From Dissophora ornata (Eukaryota; Mortierellomycota; Mortierellomycetes; Mortierellales; Mortierellaceae): DNA of 24,972 nucleotides. Location of the stretch: positions 1 to 24,972 of the forward strand of contig MU617058.1 of the NCBI GenBank assembly GCA_025201705.1, given 5' to 3'. Below are positions 10,607 through 23,800 of this stretch, in pieces (positions within the stretch are counted from its first letter, which is position 1; each line of letters starts with the position of its first letter). Under the pieces are notes generated by a model that saw only the letters and a program-made list of their open reading frames with translations, did no database searches and was not told where the DNA came from. A program made the position numbers and the translations under genes.

Positions 10607-10612
10607 AATAAA
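10607..10612 (+). promoter_or_regulatory. Candidate polyadenylation signal of CVNH gene B
   Basis: AATAAA lies about 65 bp after the stop codon, conserved with copy A. Confidence 0.55.
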
Positions 10613-10854
10613 ACGAAAGTCTCGCTTGAGCAACAAGATCACTCTCCTCATTCCACCCTTCCCCATGTTTGCGCAAAGTATTTTTGTCTATTGTCAAATG
10701 CTCATGTCATGAAATACCCCAGCATTCTTTTGTGTAATACCGAAATCGTGCCGCGCCTCTTCAACGATAGAGTTTTCTGCTGACCGTGGTCGCATTCAAC
10801 AGCTGCCCTCAAATGGTCTTCTATATGAGTTGCTTGGCGTAGCTCCTCCTTTCT

Positions 10855-13273
10855 TATTAGATTTGTCCAGAAAGTCTCTCGTTCCCCTCGATCGCCAATG
10901 TGTAGGACTGTGAGCTTCGAGAGCGCAGCTCGTTGCGAGTAGACACCGAAGTACCTCGGAGATGACATTTCTGGGAGTCGATCCATCCCGTAACGCAGAC
11001 ATCGAGTTCCTCGAGTTCGAGACACGTCCAGCGCTGTTGAGCCATCGCGACCGCGCTCACAGATGGTGCTGAAAATGGTCGCAAGCGACTGCAGTTTGCC
11101 AGTAGGTCTTGCGCTTCCACGGAAGCGACATATAAGCAATCCGACGGATCCAAAGCCTGAATCCACTGACTCTGCCATTCGATAAGAACTTTGGTTCCCT
11201 CGAAACCGAATAGCGTGTTGCTGGCGTTCAGTCTCATTAGTGACAGCAATAGGTTGATAGCTTTAGCAAAGTCGTTGTTCATAATCTTGGGATTAATCCG
11301 AGTTGAGAAAAAAAAAAAGTTGAGCGTGCCTGTTCTGGATTTCCAAGTCAAGTGCTCCATTGAGGGACAGAGCTGGAAACGTGGAAGCTGATGTTCGTTC
11401 GGGAGGTACGATCAATCCAGAACCAAGGTTTTCATCAACACAAAGTCCTTGGTCTCTGATTTGGACCTCTCGATCAGCATGGAATCAACCAAGCGTCAAG
11501 TTCTTACAGACACGATTAAACATTCGTCCCTCATAGTCAGAGACAATAACTGCTTCTAGCTCAATGACGCGCAGCTTGGGCATCTCCACCAGAAGATGCC
11601 AAACTTTGTCCAGAACGACGGGATCCTGTGTATCACGCGTCAAGGGATCGGTTTTACAGACGAATGTCCACAGCGATCCGGTGTTTTGTTCCAGTAGAAG
11701 TTTGACCTCTTTGTTGTATTGGGTGACCCTGAGGCACTGGAGCTGCCTGCATGAGGGCAAGAGCTGTTGCAGCATAGTGAACTCGCCGTAATATCGCGGT
11801 CGGCGGATATGATAGGCGTTCTGCTGGATTAGCGCGATTCTCGGATGCTGTCCTGTTTGACGTTTCTGGGGTAGTGGTCTCCATAGGTAGATGCATGGTT
11901 AGCCTCGGTAAATTTGGATCCAGGATGGTCGGAGGAGGAGTGTTAAATTGTGCCAAAGAGCGGGTTCAAAGTACGCGTGCCAAGATCTACTGCCAAGCTC
12001 GAACGACTCCAAATCATTGGACATCCAGTTTGAGCGCAGCAAACGTTGCACGTCAAGCTTAATGTTGGTCTCAAACACCCTTAGTGGACAACACTCCAGC
12101 AATGAAACGATTATGCCTTGCTCAGTACTCAGCCCCTCGGTTCGGATGATTACAGTGTGCAAATATCTGTAGTGTTGCATCTCCATAATGCTGTGCGTGG
12201 TGATCATAGCAGCCTGGCGTGTTGTCAGATTTAGGTACCGAAGGGGTGAATGATTCGAAGAGGTATAACATCCTTGTATGAAACGTCACATCCACGATGA
12301 GCTGGAGACCTTCCAGTACCGGGTAGTGCGTTGTAATCAGTCCCGAAAGTCGTGCAGCTTGCAGCTCCGTTATGTCCAATGGGGGGGGTGTAATACCCGA
12401 AGTTCAGGGCAGTGTATGGCAATAGAGGGCAGGAAGTATGCACTAGGGAGGTGGGCGAGATCTAGTTCTTGGACCTACCAGCGGTGGTATCGGTTCAATA
12501 TTTCCTTCATCTGCCTCGGAGAGTGAAAGCCTTCTGTGCCCAACTCCAAAACTCAACTTTCTGAGGGATCGGCATTCATTCATGAGATGGTGCAGGTGTC
12601 TTACTGAGTGTGCACCAACAGAAAGCTCGATTGACAAGTCCTGAAGTTCAGGGGGCTGAGTGAGTGTGTCTGACAGAGGGCTATAATCCCCAGAGGCTCC
12701 GATCGCGTCAACATGAACCTCTTCAAGCCTGGGACTCCTCTGCAGGAGCGCCACTACAATGCCCATCCAATTTTCCGGATCAAGGGCCACCTGGTGGCCG
12801 GTGCCATCGCGAGAGTGCCTGTTCCGGAGTCGGAAGCAGCGCAGATTAACCGCTGTTGGTCCGAGGAACGCGACGGAGCGAACAGAGAGTGTTGTAAAGG
12901 ATTGAATCCAGGGAGCGTACCTGTGGACATAGTTGGTGGCGTCGTCGCGCGTTTCTCTCACAACTGATGGAGTGAATTCCGAGACGGCCCTTGTGCGCCA
13001 GAGATGACGAGCAAAGTCGCGGTTCCAGGATCTGCTGACCTGGATGCATTGCAAGAAGTCGCGTCGGGCGAGTTGGAGCGCAATGCATGGAGATGAAGAT
13101 GGTGAATGACATGATTCTCTTTGCGCAGATGATGATGAACGGGAGGGACAGATGATATTCGTTTGAGCACAGCAATGCAATTCCAGAGGCGGTGGAGGCC
13201 AGTGTGATCTGCAGGGAGATGTGCGTGCGCTCTCTGACCCACAGCTTGGATCGACATTATTGAAGCACGGCAA
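10855..13273 (-). pseudogene. Decayed F-box/leucine-rich-repeat protein gene
   Basis: Read on the minus strand, an open part from 13273 to 12443 (276 codons) contains an F-box-like stretch: ALQLARRDFLQCIQVSRSWN followed by RDFARHLWRT. Further LRR-like pieces follow in order but in changing frames: LQAARLSGLITTHYPVLEGL (12379-12240), MITTHSIMEMQHYRYLHTVI (from 12207), LLPSCRQLQCLRV (from 11775), LELEELDVCVTG (near 11030) and YSQRAALSKLTVLHIGDRGE (near 10930). Frame changes occur at a run of eight G near 12380-12387, near 12230, between about 11485 and 11360, and near 11000. An in-frame TAA sits at 11899-11901. No GT-AG introns repair these. The 3' end is lost where the CVNH unit begins. F-box proteins are substrate adaptors of SCF ubiquitin ligases; this copy is unlikely to make one. 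A truncated product from the first frame cannot be excluded. Confidence 0.75.
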
Positions 13274-13890
13274 GAAACAGCAAAGCGCTCTACAACGCGT
13301 CTAGCTTCATCTACTGTTGTACAGCGCATGATAGTCCGGGTCCGAGAAGAAAGTCGAATTCAGAGGATGGCGAGATCAGGCCATGGGCCGCTTTTGCTTC
13401 ATCATGGAAGAGGGAGGAGGGAGCCGTGAAGATGGATCAGACGAAAAGGTTATCCCGTGCAGATCGGACGATGATTGGCCAACGGCCTAATGGCGCCAGG
13501 CGCTTGACTCCCTTGCACAGTCAAGGCTTCAGGAAAACACGCTTTGCTCACAGGATACGCGAAGAAGAGGGGCAGAGGAGATAACGGGAGATATGCAGAG
13601 TCCATCTTTGAAAAAGATGGTCCGATGTGTCCATAGGCCATGCTGCAGCTGTCGCCATTGATCGGCGTTCCCCTGTTGCTGCTCTCCCAAAAGTGGCCTG
13701 ACCAGGGCAATCTGTTCTCAGCCTCCGTAATTGCGTGTGCAATTAGCCACAAGATGCGAGGGACCCTCCCAGTGGGTTGGCTCATTTGCCACATAAAAGG
13801 AAGGCCTTGTCGCCCGTTGAACTGGTTCCTGCATCTCACCTCCTGTTTGCATCCATCCCATCACCACACTCTCACCTCCTACTCACAGCC
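13274..13890. other. Intergenic region with the thiolase promoter
   Basis: No gene is supported here. A minus-strand frame at 13450-13839 looks like chance. The last 100 bp carry a TATA-like element and a C/T-rich leader belonging to the thiolase gene. Confidence 0.5.
13791..13800 (+). promoter_or_regulatory. TATA-like element upstream of the thiolase gene
   Basis: ACATAAAAGG lies 91 bp before the ATG at 13891 and is followed by a pyrimidine-rich leader with several ACTC/CACC repeats. Position and context suggest a core promoter. Confidence 0.4.
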
Positions 13891-15834
<1,944 letters not shown>

Positions 15835-16191
15835 AAGGATAAGGATACATGAATAGAGTTATAGGGGAAAAATAATGGATACCACAACAGACGCAACTTA
15901 CATACTCCCACCTCTTGTTTATATTTCATTAAAAGCTGCTGCGGTGAGATCGAACTTTTTGGAGTTCTAGATGTGCTTGTATGTGTAGTCAATGCGCGTT
16001 CATATAACTAAAGGATGCATGGCAGAGGTTCATGGTGGAGGGTGCACTGCCACCATCTCCTTGGCCCCTGATCAAAGTGCTTTTTTTTTGTGAAAAGGCC
16101 TGTGCATGGACTGGGCTCTTTGTCCTTCATTTTTCACTTTCTGTCACCTGCCACCTGCATCCCCATTTTATTTCTTCAAAACCTTCCCACC
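15835..16191. other. Spacer between thiolase and F-box genes
   Basis: This contains the thiolase 3' UTR, with a possible ATTAAA polyadenylation signal at 15928-15933, and the promoter and C/T-rich leader of the next gene. An in-frame ATG at 16090 could extend the F-box protein by 34 residues, but I prefer 16192. Confidence 0.5.
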
Positions 16192-17751
16192 ATGAAATCG
16201 AAGGGAAAGCCCACGTCAAAGCCTGCCGTTGTTCAATGCCCAATTCACGTCTATGAGATCACATACAACATCAGCATGTCCCTCTCCAAAAGGGATCTTG
16301 GTGCCTGCGTTCTCGTCTCCCACGCATGGGCCCACAGCTTTGTCCCTTTCCTATGGCAATCCATCACGACAAAACTACTGCCAACATCCAACCCTCTTTT
16401 AAAGCAGTCGTTGCGGCATCACGGAGCTCACATCCGGAACCTCATACTAGACTGTTCAGGAATGGCAAGAGCCAACGAACCAAGATCTCTTGTGTACGAC
16501 AATATCTGGATCTGCTCGTTGACGAGACTGCATATTCAAACTGGAACGATATTTGAGCGCCCAGTGCTCAGTATTCTCACACGTAATCGTGAAACACTTC
16601 GAGAGTTGAGGTACGAGAGTAACAAGTTAGAGTGGCTACGAGGCCAGGCATTGCCAGAGCTGCCAAAGTTACAGGTATTGGAGTTGGGGAACTGGAGGTT
16701 GACAAAGGATAGGTTCCGGAAACTTTTGAAAGCAAAGTTCCCAAAATTGGAATCCGTTGGGTTGCGCGATGTGAAGATTTTGCCGGATGGAACCGTTGTT
16801 CCTGCAAAGGGTTGCTCGGAAATCGAAACGGCGGAGAATTTGTACATATCTTGGTGGAATAATAGCATGTCGTACGCACGGTTTAGAAGACTTAGAAGAC
16901 TGGCGGTCGTAATCAGGAACGCGAATATGAGTGCAAATACACGAGTCGCTGTGCGGTCATTGCAGTCGTCGTCGCAACCACTGAGTGACGATGAGAAGCA
17001 TGTAAAAGGGATCAAGCACTACTTGGCAGGTGCCAAGATATACCCTGTCCTTGACCTCTTCCCGAGGCTCCAGTCCATCTCGTTCCGGCCCGAACAGCAA
17101 CCATCGATGTTTAGACATGGTTTCAGAACTTCTGAGAAAGAGGCTCTCTCACAGATGATCACATCGACCTGTCCGCTTCTAGAAACCCTTTCCATCGAGA
17201 CCCATGCGCCTTTACCCGAACTATGGACAACAATTCTAGGATCAGTATCTCGACTAGTTCATTTCTCTATGGGAAACAACACCGGCTGTGATGTGAGCGT
17301 TGTTCGCGAAGTATTGTGGTCACATTTCGCGATACTGGAGACTGTTCAAGTTGACAATCTAAAAACTGCTCCAGCATCAGTGCTCCGATTCTTGGAAAAA
17401 TGTCCGCGACTGAGACGGTGGACGTGCTCTGAGGCCGTCAAAGTTTCAGCGTGCGACCTCGTGGAGTCGTTGAGGAGAGGGTGGGCGTGTTGTGGGATAA
17501 TGGAGGAAATGCAGTGGCCAGAAGGCATGGCTGGTTTCGGCAAACGCGATATTCGCGGGCTGTTGACAGAGCAGCAGCAGCAGATGCTCATAGATGACGA
17601 TGACGACGATGAGGTGTACCAAGCCAAAGATGCAGCTAGTCCAGAAGGAATAGTGATGCAAGAGGTCCTGGCTCTGTTGTCCGAGACTCTGAGGTCCATG
17701 GGGCAGTTGCAATATATCAGTTTTGGCACCCACAAGTACAGAATGAAATAA
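16192..17751 (+). CDS. F-box-like protein, probable SCF adaptor
   Basis: This intron-less gene encodes 519 residues. Residues about 17-58 (CPIHVYEITYNISMSLSKRD, then CVLVSHAWAHSFVPFLWQSI) resemble a divergent F-box: a helical start, the D-L-x-x-C-x-x-V-S-x-x-W core and a final LW. The rest has leucine-rich segments such as LPELPKLQVLELGNWRL and LFPRLQSISF, typical of the large F-box/LRR families of Mortierella-like fungi. Such proteins recruit substrates to SCF ubiquitin ligases. The C-terminal part has an acidic run of seven Asp/Glu near residue 470. I chose ATG 16192 because it sits in a CCCACCATGA context right after a C/T-rich leader. The stop overlaps an AATAAA. It faces the helicase gene tail to tail. 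The substrate is unknown. Confidence 0.75.
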   Translation: MKSKGKPTSKPAVVQCPIHVYEITYNISMSLSKRDLGACVLVSHAWAHSFVPFLWQSITTKLLPTSNPLLKQSLRHHGAHIRNLILDCSGMARANEPRSLVYDNIWICSLTRLHIQTGTIFERPVLSILTRNRETLRELRYESNKLEWLRGQALPELPKLQVLELGNWRLTKDRFRKLLKAKFPKLESVGLRDVKILPDGTVVPAKGCSEIETAENLYISWWNNSMSYARFRRLRRLAVVIRNANMSANTRVAVRSLQSSSQPLSDDEKHVKGIKHYLAGAKIYPVLDLFPRLQSISFRPEQQPSMFRHGFRTSEKEALSQMITSTCPLLETLSIETHAPLPELWTTILGSVSRLVHFSMGNNTGCDVSVVREVLWSHFAILETVQVDNLKTAPASVLRFLEKCPRLRRWTCSEAVKVSACDLVESLRRGWACCGIMEEMQWPEGMAGFGKRDIRGLLTEQQQQMLIDDDDDDEVYQAKDAASPEGIVMQEVLALLSETLRSMGQLQYISFGTHKYRMK

Positions 17752-17752
17752 A
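17747..17752 (+). promoter_or_regulatory. AATAAA overlapping the F-box gene stop codon
   Basis: The hexamer AATAAA includes the TAA stop at 17749-17751. If used, cleavage would fall 10-30 bp downstream, before the end of the convergent helicase gene at 17813, giving a very short 3' UTR. Confidence 0.35.
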
Positions 17753-17812
17753 GCGACCATGATTTCATTGAGATGCTTTTTGCTACTAAAATTTTGTCCT
17801 TCATTTGCTCGC

Positions 17813-20800
17813 TTATCGCCGATTGTACAATCCCTCATATTCCGTGGCCCTGGCATTGTCTTGGCGCAACCGGTGAGAACCTCCACCAACTGCAGCACCA
17901 CACTCAGGGCATTGCGATTCTTGCATGGCCATCCCGCACTCGCCAATCACATACTAGACGAACAATAGGAAATCAAATACAAGTTAGCAAAAGGTACACC
18001 TCTTTTTTTTTTTTTTTTGTTTCTTTCAAAAGGGTAAAATATTGAAGGGCGACTTACTGGGTGTCCGTTCGGGCATTGGTACCAATGGCCACTTCCTCGA
18101 AGCTCCTGATTCATGGCTCTGAACAGCTGAACCTTTTCATCATGCGACAGCGGCTCATAAATACCCAGACCTTTCGCAATTCTGATGGCTTTGTTCATCT
18201 TGACCTCCAACTCTGTCGCCCTTTTGAGGCACTCCTCTTTGACCTCCTTGAAACAGTTGTCTTCGATTTCCTTCAGCTCTTTCATAAAAAGTGTGGAGAG
18301 CTCATCTGTCTTTTTCAGTCTCTCAGCCTTTTCAGGATCTTCCTTCGGGAGCTCCTTCATTCCTAACCAGCTCGTTTCCTTGTAAAGCACGTCCATCTGG
18401 AGCAATCGGGCGTATGCGGCCTTTTTCTTGTATTGTCCTTTCAGCGCTGCTTCCTGTAGTTTGTTGACGTGGCCTCGAATGCAACGGATGAGGTCCTCGA
18501 CAATCCAGTACCATCCTGAGGAGATTCCCACTTCGTTCAGGGCAATGATAGCCTGTGAATGAACGAGGATCAAAACGTTGGTTCGCTCGTGTAAGGAGTC
18601 GACATAAGCGTCGCCGCCATGTCCATCTCGGGGGAGACCACACTCCATAATGCAAGCTTGAACCAAATCCGAAGCAGTGCTTGTGTTATCGGGATCCTTA
18701 GTGGGATCAAATGTGGACGTCTTGATCCGATACAGATGCGAGACTGCTGCATCAAACAACCTCTTTGCGGGGGAATTAGTAGCCTTATTGTGGATGCCTG
18801 TAAAATCGCCGTAAGGTCCAATGACCGGTCGGAGTAACGTGCTCCACGCCGTTTCGTGGTCCTTGGGAACTTTGTAGACATCAGTAATTTTCTGAAAGTT
18901 GCTCGTAGGATAAGTAGCCCCTACATGCAGCATCGTTCCAAGGGTACGAGTCTCAATACTGGGTGGCTGTGGACACGCCTCTGGCGTTAACTTTTTAAGT
19001 GATGCTAAAAATACAGTCCGACCATCCTCAACTTTCACTTGAGCGACCGCAAGTGCCTGGACCGCGGCTTTCATACCCTTGCCGTGCTCCATCTCCTGCT
19101 TCTTTGTACGCTGTGCCAGCTGGGCGTATCTCACACGGCGTCCGTAACGCAGAATTCCGAGAATGGGCTTACGACAGAGGTGGCATGAGACTTGCGGCAC
19201 TTGTTCTCCAGGCAGCTCCTTCAAACTGACGTACGTCACATCGCCTGTCTTCTTGTCAGTGTGTGACACGTAATACTGTGCAATTTCCATCATACCGTCC
19301 AAGCTTGACATTGTCAGTGCGTGACCACAGGAGGGGACCAAAATGGGATCGTCGTCAACGTCAACTTCACTGAGCGGCTGCTGCATGATAACATCCACAA
19401 TATCGGCCATGGTTTCTGGATCCTTGCATTCAACGCAGAACTTGGACGGAGGACATTTCTCGCCGCAGACTGAAGGGCATCGATGACCACATTTGAGATC
19501 CTTTTCACAACGTTTGTTACATGGCAACCGGTCGCAGGGTGCGCCACATGGCATATTGCATTTTCCCTTGTGCTCGCATTCCCAGGTGCACTGTTCACAA
19601 CAGGCTGCGCAAGCTTTATCACACAACTCGTGGCACCGAGAGTGAGCGCATGTGACCTCGCACTTGTGCGTGCATGGAGGACAGAGGGAGCCTTGGTGGC
19701 ACGCAGTGCTGCATGCATGGCCACAAAAGTGATTCTTGCCGCATTTGGTTAGACACTTGCCATGATTGGTTCGAGGGATCTTGGCCGCTGGTGGATCTCC
19801 TTTCTTTTTGCCGCCTGACTTGGCGGACGATGATTTCTGGCAATCCGAACAAGAACGTGTGCAGTTGTGGCCACACTCAAGAGGAAGATCACAGGGCCGG
19901 TCGCAAGACACGGACGACGGATCCTTGTAGCAGTTCATGAGATGCTCGTGTTCGCAAGTCGGTAGCTTGTGGGTAACTTTGACCTTACAAACGATTTTCG
20001 AAGGATCCCGAGCCTGCCAACATGTTGGTCGTTCGAAGACGTGGCCGCAAGGGAGGACGAAAGGAGCTACAATTTCCATACAGTTTCCGCACTCCTCACC
20101 ACATCGCTTGGGGCAGACATGGTTGCAGATGGGCTGGAGGCGAGGACATGGCTGGAAGCACTTTACCATAACATGCTCAAAGTCGTCAGGGTGACCTATG
20201 AGCGGCAATGCAAAGTGGAAATAGTCAATAAAAATTCATTTTCTGTTCCACCAATGCTCTCCTCAAAGCGACTTACAGCTAAGCGGACAGACATGTCCAC
20301 AACGCATGTTGCGTCCGCAGGTTGCAGTGCACCCGCCATTCGGCGCAACGATTTTGAAAGCGTCTGCATTGTTAACGAAGTTCTCGATTTCTGGGTGGTT
20401 CTTGCAGCTGATCGGGAATCCATCGCCGACTCGGTCGAACCGTCGCAACTCATCGACGATCGTTGGCCATAGGCCGTTCTTAGCATTCTCCATGAGACTG
20501 GCGTTCCCGATCAGATACATGCCGTGTTGGGCGCGTGATAGTAGGACATTGGTGCGGTTTGGCGACTTGAGGAAACCAATAGAGCTGGATCCTAAGGATG
20601 CTCCATTTTCCTTGGCGTTGCTTCGCACTAACGAGATGATTACGATCTTCGCCTCTTCGCCCTAGTTGTATACATGAAAAACATATTTCAGTATCTGTCA
20701 AGAATAAAATCTCAACATGAGATCTGTGCTGACAAACTAAATCTTTTCTCCGAAGATACCTGGTAATTGTCGATTGTTCTTAAGGTGAGATGATTCTGTA

Positions 20801-23800
20801 AGGCCACCTTCTTGATGCCAACAGTCTCATTGACATTGCCCAATGTCTCATCTTGCTCCTTGTCTTGGTCATTCTTATCCAACTGTTCTTGATCTCGCTC
20901 ATCAATCACCAGCATGAAGCTATTCTTCAGACAATCCCGCAGCTTGGAGAGCTGACCGAGATACGGCGTCAGGACTGCAATGTCACCAGGCTGGTCGTAC
21001 CCGTTCTTGATCAGATAGTGGGCGAGTGCTTCAACCATCTTGACCTCAAAAGTGTTGGCATACGATTGCATTCCAAACTGGTCTTTGCTGTCCTCGGGAT
21101 GGGCATGGTCCATGAAGTAAAGATTTGCCCTCATACCACCCACTGGAGGGTATTGTCGGACCCTTTCTCCATCTTCAAGGTCTGGATAGAGTGTGTTCCT
21201 TATCAAACTCGAGATTTCTGGCCGCATTCTCCTCTGAATTGTTAGATGTGACATCGGAAGAGGGTTCTTGGGATTGGTGACCAATCTTTCGAACAACGAC
21301 TTGTCTAAGTTGAAGTTCTGTCCGATCCTAGAGTCAGATGACAGTTCGTAAGTCTCGATCTGAGGACGAAGTTGGAGATGGTCGCCAATCAGAATAAGAT
21401 GCTGTGTCGAAACTGAAAGTGTCGCTAGAATGTGGGACTCTAGAACCTCTCCAGCCTCCTCGCAAATGATGATCTTGGGAGCAACTGCGCTGATAAGTGT
21501 CTGAAACTTGGCTGCACCGTTCGTAGTCATGCCAATAACAGAGGTCTCACGTAGGATACTGCGGCGGATGTCATCAAACGCGTTGTTTTTTATCTCTGCA
21601 AGCTTCTCGATCTGGACAAGACGATCAGCCATCATTTGCATCATGCTGCTTTGGACTTCGGGCTTCCAGGACTCGATCAAACGCATTCGTTCCCGCAAGG
21701 ACATATGCCAAAGGTCATCGTCCAGTAATTGTAACGGCCTATCACCGCTTGGGATCAGTTGAAGGAAAGGCATTTGCTGTCGCGGCACGTTGTTGTTGTC
21801 GTCAACTTTGTTTTTGCCCTTGCCTTTGCTTTTGCCTTTGCCTTTGTCGCTGTCCACATTCGTATCTTCTTCTTCCACCTCTAAAGCACTGAATTGGTTG
21901 TCGCTGACCACTGCCTCTTTGTTTTTATGTGCCAGAGCAACTCGATTGTATTCCACCTTCCGCTTGATATCGGCTCCCGTAGCCCATTGAACATATGGGT
22001 GACCATCATCCTTATTATTCTTCTTTTGAGTCTGGAATCCGGTTTCATCCTCGCCATCCTCGTCTTGATCATGGCTCCTGATCTTTTCACGGAATTGTTC
22101 CCAGTGTCTTTCGTTGTGGCACATCAGGAAGGGGCTGACATATATCCAATCCATATAGCCACTTCGTAATGCCTTCTCGAGTCGTTCGATCTCTTTAGCG
22201 ACCAGATCAGATTCATCATTTGCGGCTCGTAGAGCCTGTCGCACACTGAAAGGTCTGTCCCTAGACATTCTGAGGTTTTCCAAGTTGTAGTCCTCGAGTT
22301 TCTCTGACTTGGATCGAGCACCGACACGGACTATCTCTTTGATGCCCTCGTCTAAGAGATGCTCAAGGAACTGGTCGAGGGCGTGGTTTGTGTAGCAGAT
22401 ACAAAGGATAGGACCGCAATTCATGGCCTTGCGATTATGAAGCAGCACTCGCATCAGATCGACGCCAATTTTTGTCTTTCCGGTTCCCGGAGGCCTACCA
22501 GAGCAATGAATAAGATCTTAGACAAACTGAGCTATGGCCATGCGAATCTCACTCTTCACTCAAGCAGCAGCTCGCTATATAATTATTCATGCCAATAGTC
22601 CATGCCACTTACCCGCTGATGATTGCAACCTCTCGGCAAAGAGTCTCAACTAAAGCCTTCGCTTGTGTGCTATCCAGTGGTTTGTAGTTCGTGTCGTGGC
22701 TAGGCAACTGTAATAACTCCTCTGCCCGATGCATCGAATTTGGATCAAGGACATTAAGCTCCATTCGCAGGCCTTTGTGCAAGACAGACAAGTCGAACAA
22801 GAATCCTGGAGCGCGAGCATAGAATGGTGGATCAGCCTCACCCCCAGTTGCGGATCTGGCCTCCTCCTCCTCTTTGGTCGGTGCCAGATACTTTCCGAAT
22901 GGGAGAGCCGCAGGAACGCATCTCTGGAGTGCTTTCAATATGGGCCTGTATGACTCGAAGAAACCACCCATAGTTTCAACCAAGAACCACTGAGGCTGGT
23001 CCTTGGTTTGCGTAGCAGAGTTAAGCATCATAAGATACAATTTTGGATCCGTTAAGGAGATGTGGATGTGCGCGGCACTATCATTTTTCGCGAGCGCCTC
23101 TACATCGCGCTTGGTGATCACGCCAAGCACCATGTCAAAGGGTGGGGTAGTAGCGCCTATTTCGACCTCGGTTTTCTCCACTCTCCTAGCAATGCAGACG
23201 AGGGCTCCTTGCATCAAACGGCGTCTAGACCTCTCCCAGAACTCGGTGCGTCGCTTGTGTGGCATACCAGCGATTTGAGCCGGCTGTGTAAAGGAGATCT
23301 CGATTGAACCTCCTGACTGCTTTTTGCAATCCATGCCTAAGAATACAACGCCACCATACACGTTCAAGCTGACGTTGTCGTCCAAATGCTTCTTAAGCTC
23401 CTTCTGCTTCAAAAGGTTGCCCTCTTTGTCTTTGGTTGTCCTCTCGAGTGCAACAAGAAACGCCATGACGCCTTTTCTAAGCGAGTCCATCATATCTTCT
23501 CTGTAAAGTCGAAAATGGATATCAAGCTGGCGTCTCCACCCAGGGGGCAGGAAATGAGGAGCGTCGAGGATGCCGTTCGAGGGCAGAAACGGTGGACGGG
23601 TGCAGGTGATCTCGGCTTGAGTAGGGAGAAGAGTGATCTCCGATATTTCATGGGCATCATTGTCGTGTCGTGGACCCTTTGGTGACAACTCGCCCGGTGG
23701 ATCGTAGTAGTGGACAATATGAACCATATTTGGTCCACGACCTTTCTTCGAGTTCACAGGGACATCGAGGCAGACATTTGGATCAATCGGCTCGATGAGG

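Larger units (their letters stand above)
9949..10975. repeat. Segmental direct repeat, copy B (CVNH gene plus F-box/LRR 3' part)
   Basis: This is the partner of 7039-8073. Here the minus-strand F-box/LRR sequence continues beyond the repeat end towards 13273. Copy B therefore probably keeps the ancestral arrangement, and copy A is the derived one. The reverse, with secondary loss in A, is possible. Confidence 0.93.

Noticed and set aside
13450..13839. 129-codon minus-strand frame upstream of the thiolase gene
   Set aside because: No recognisable domain, and it covers the thiolase promoter. It looks like chance.
16090..16191. N-terminal extension of the F-box protein from ATG 16090
   Set aside because: The extension is encoded by C/T-rich leader-like sequence, while ATG 16192 has a better context and directly precedes a typical basic start. 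A hydrophobic signal-like extension does not suit an F-box protein.
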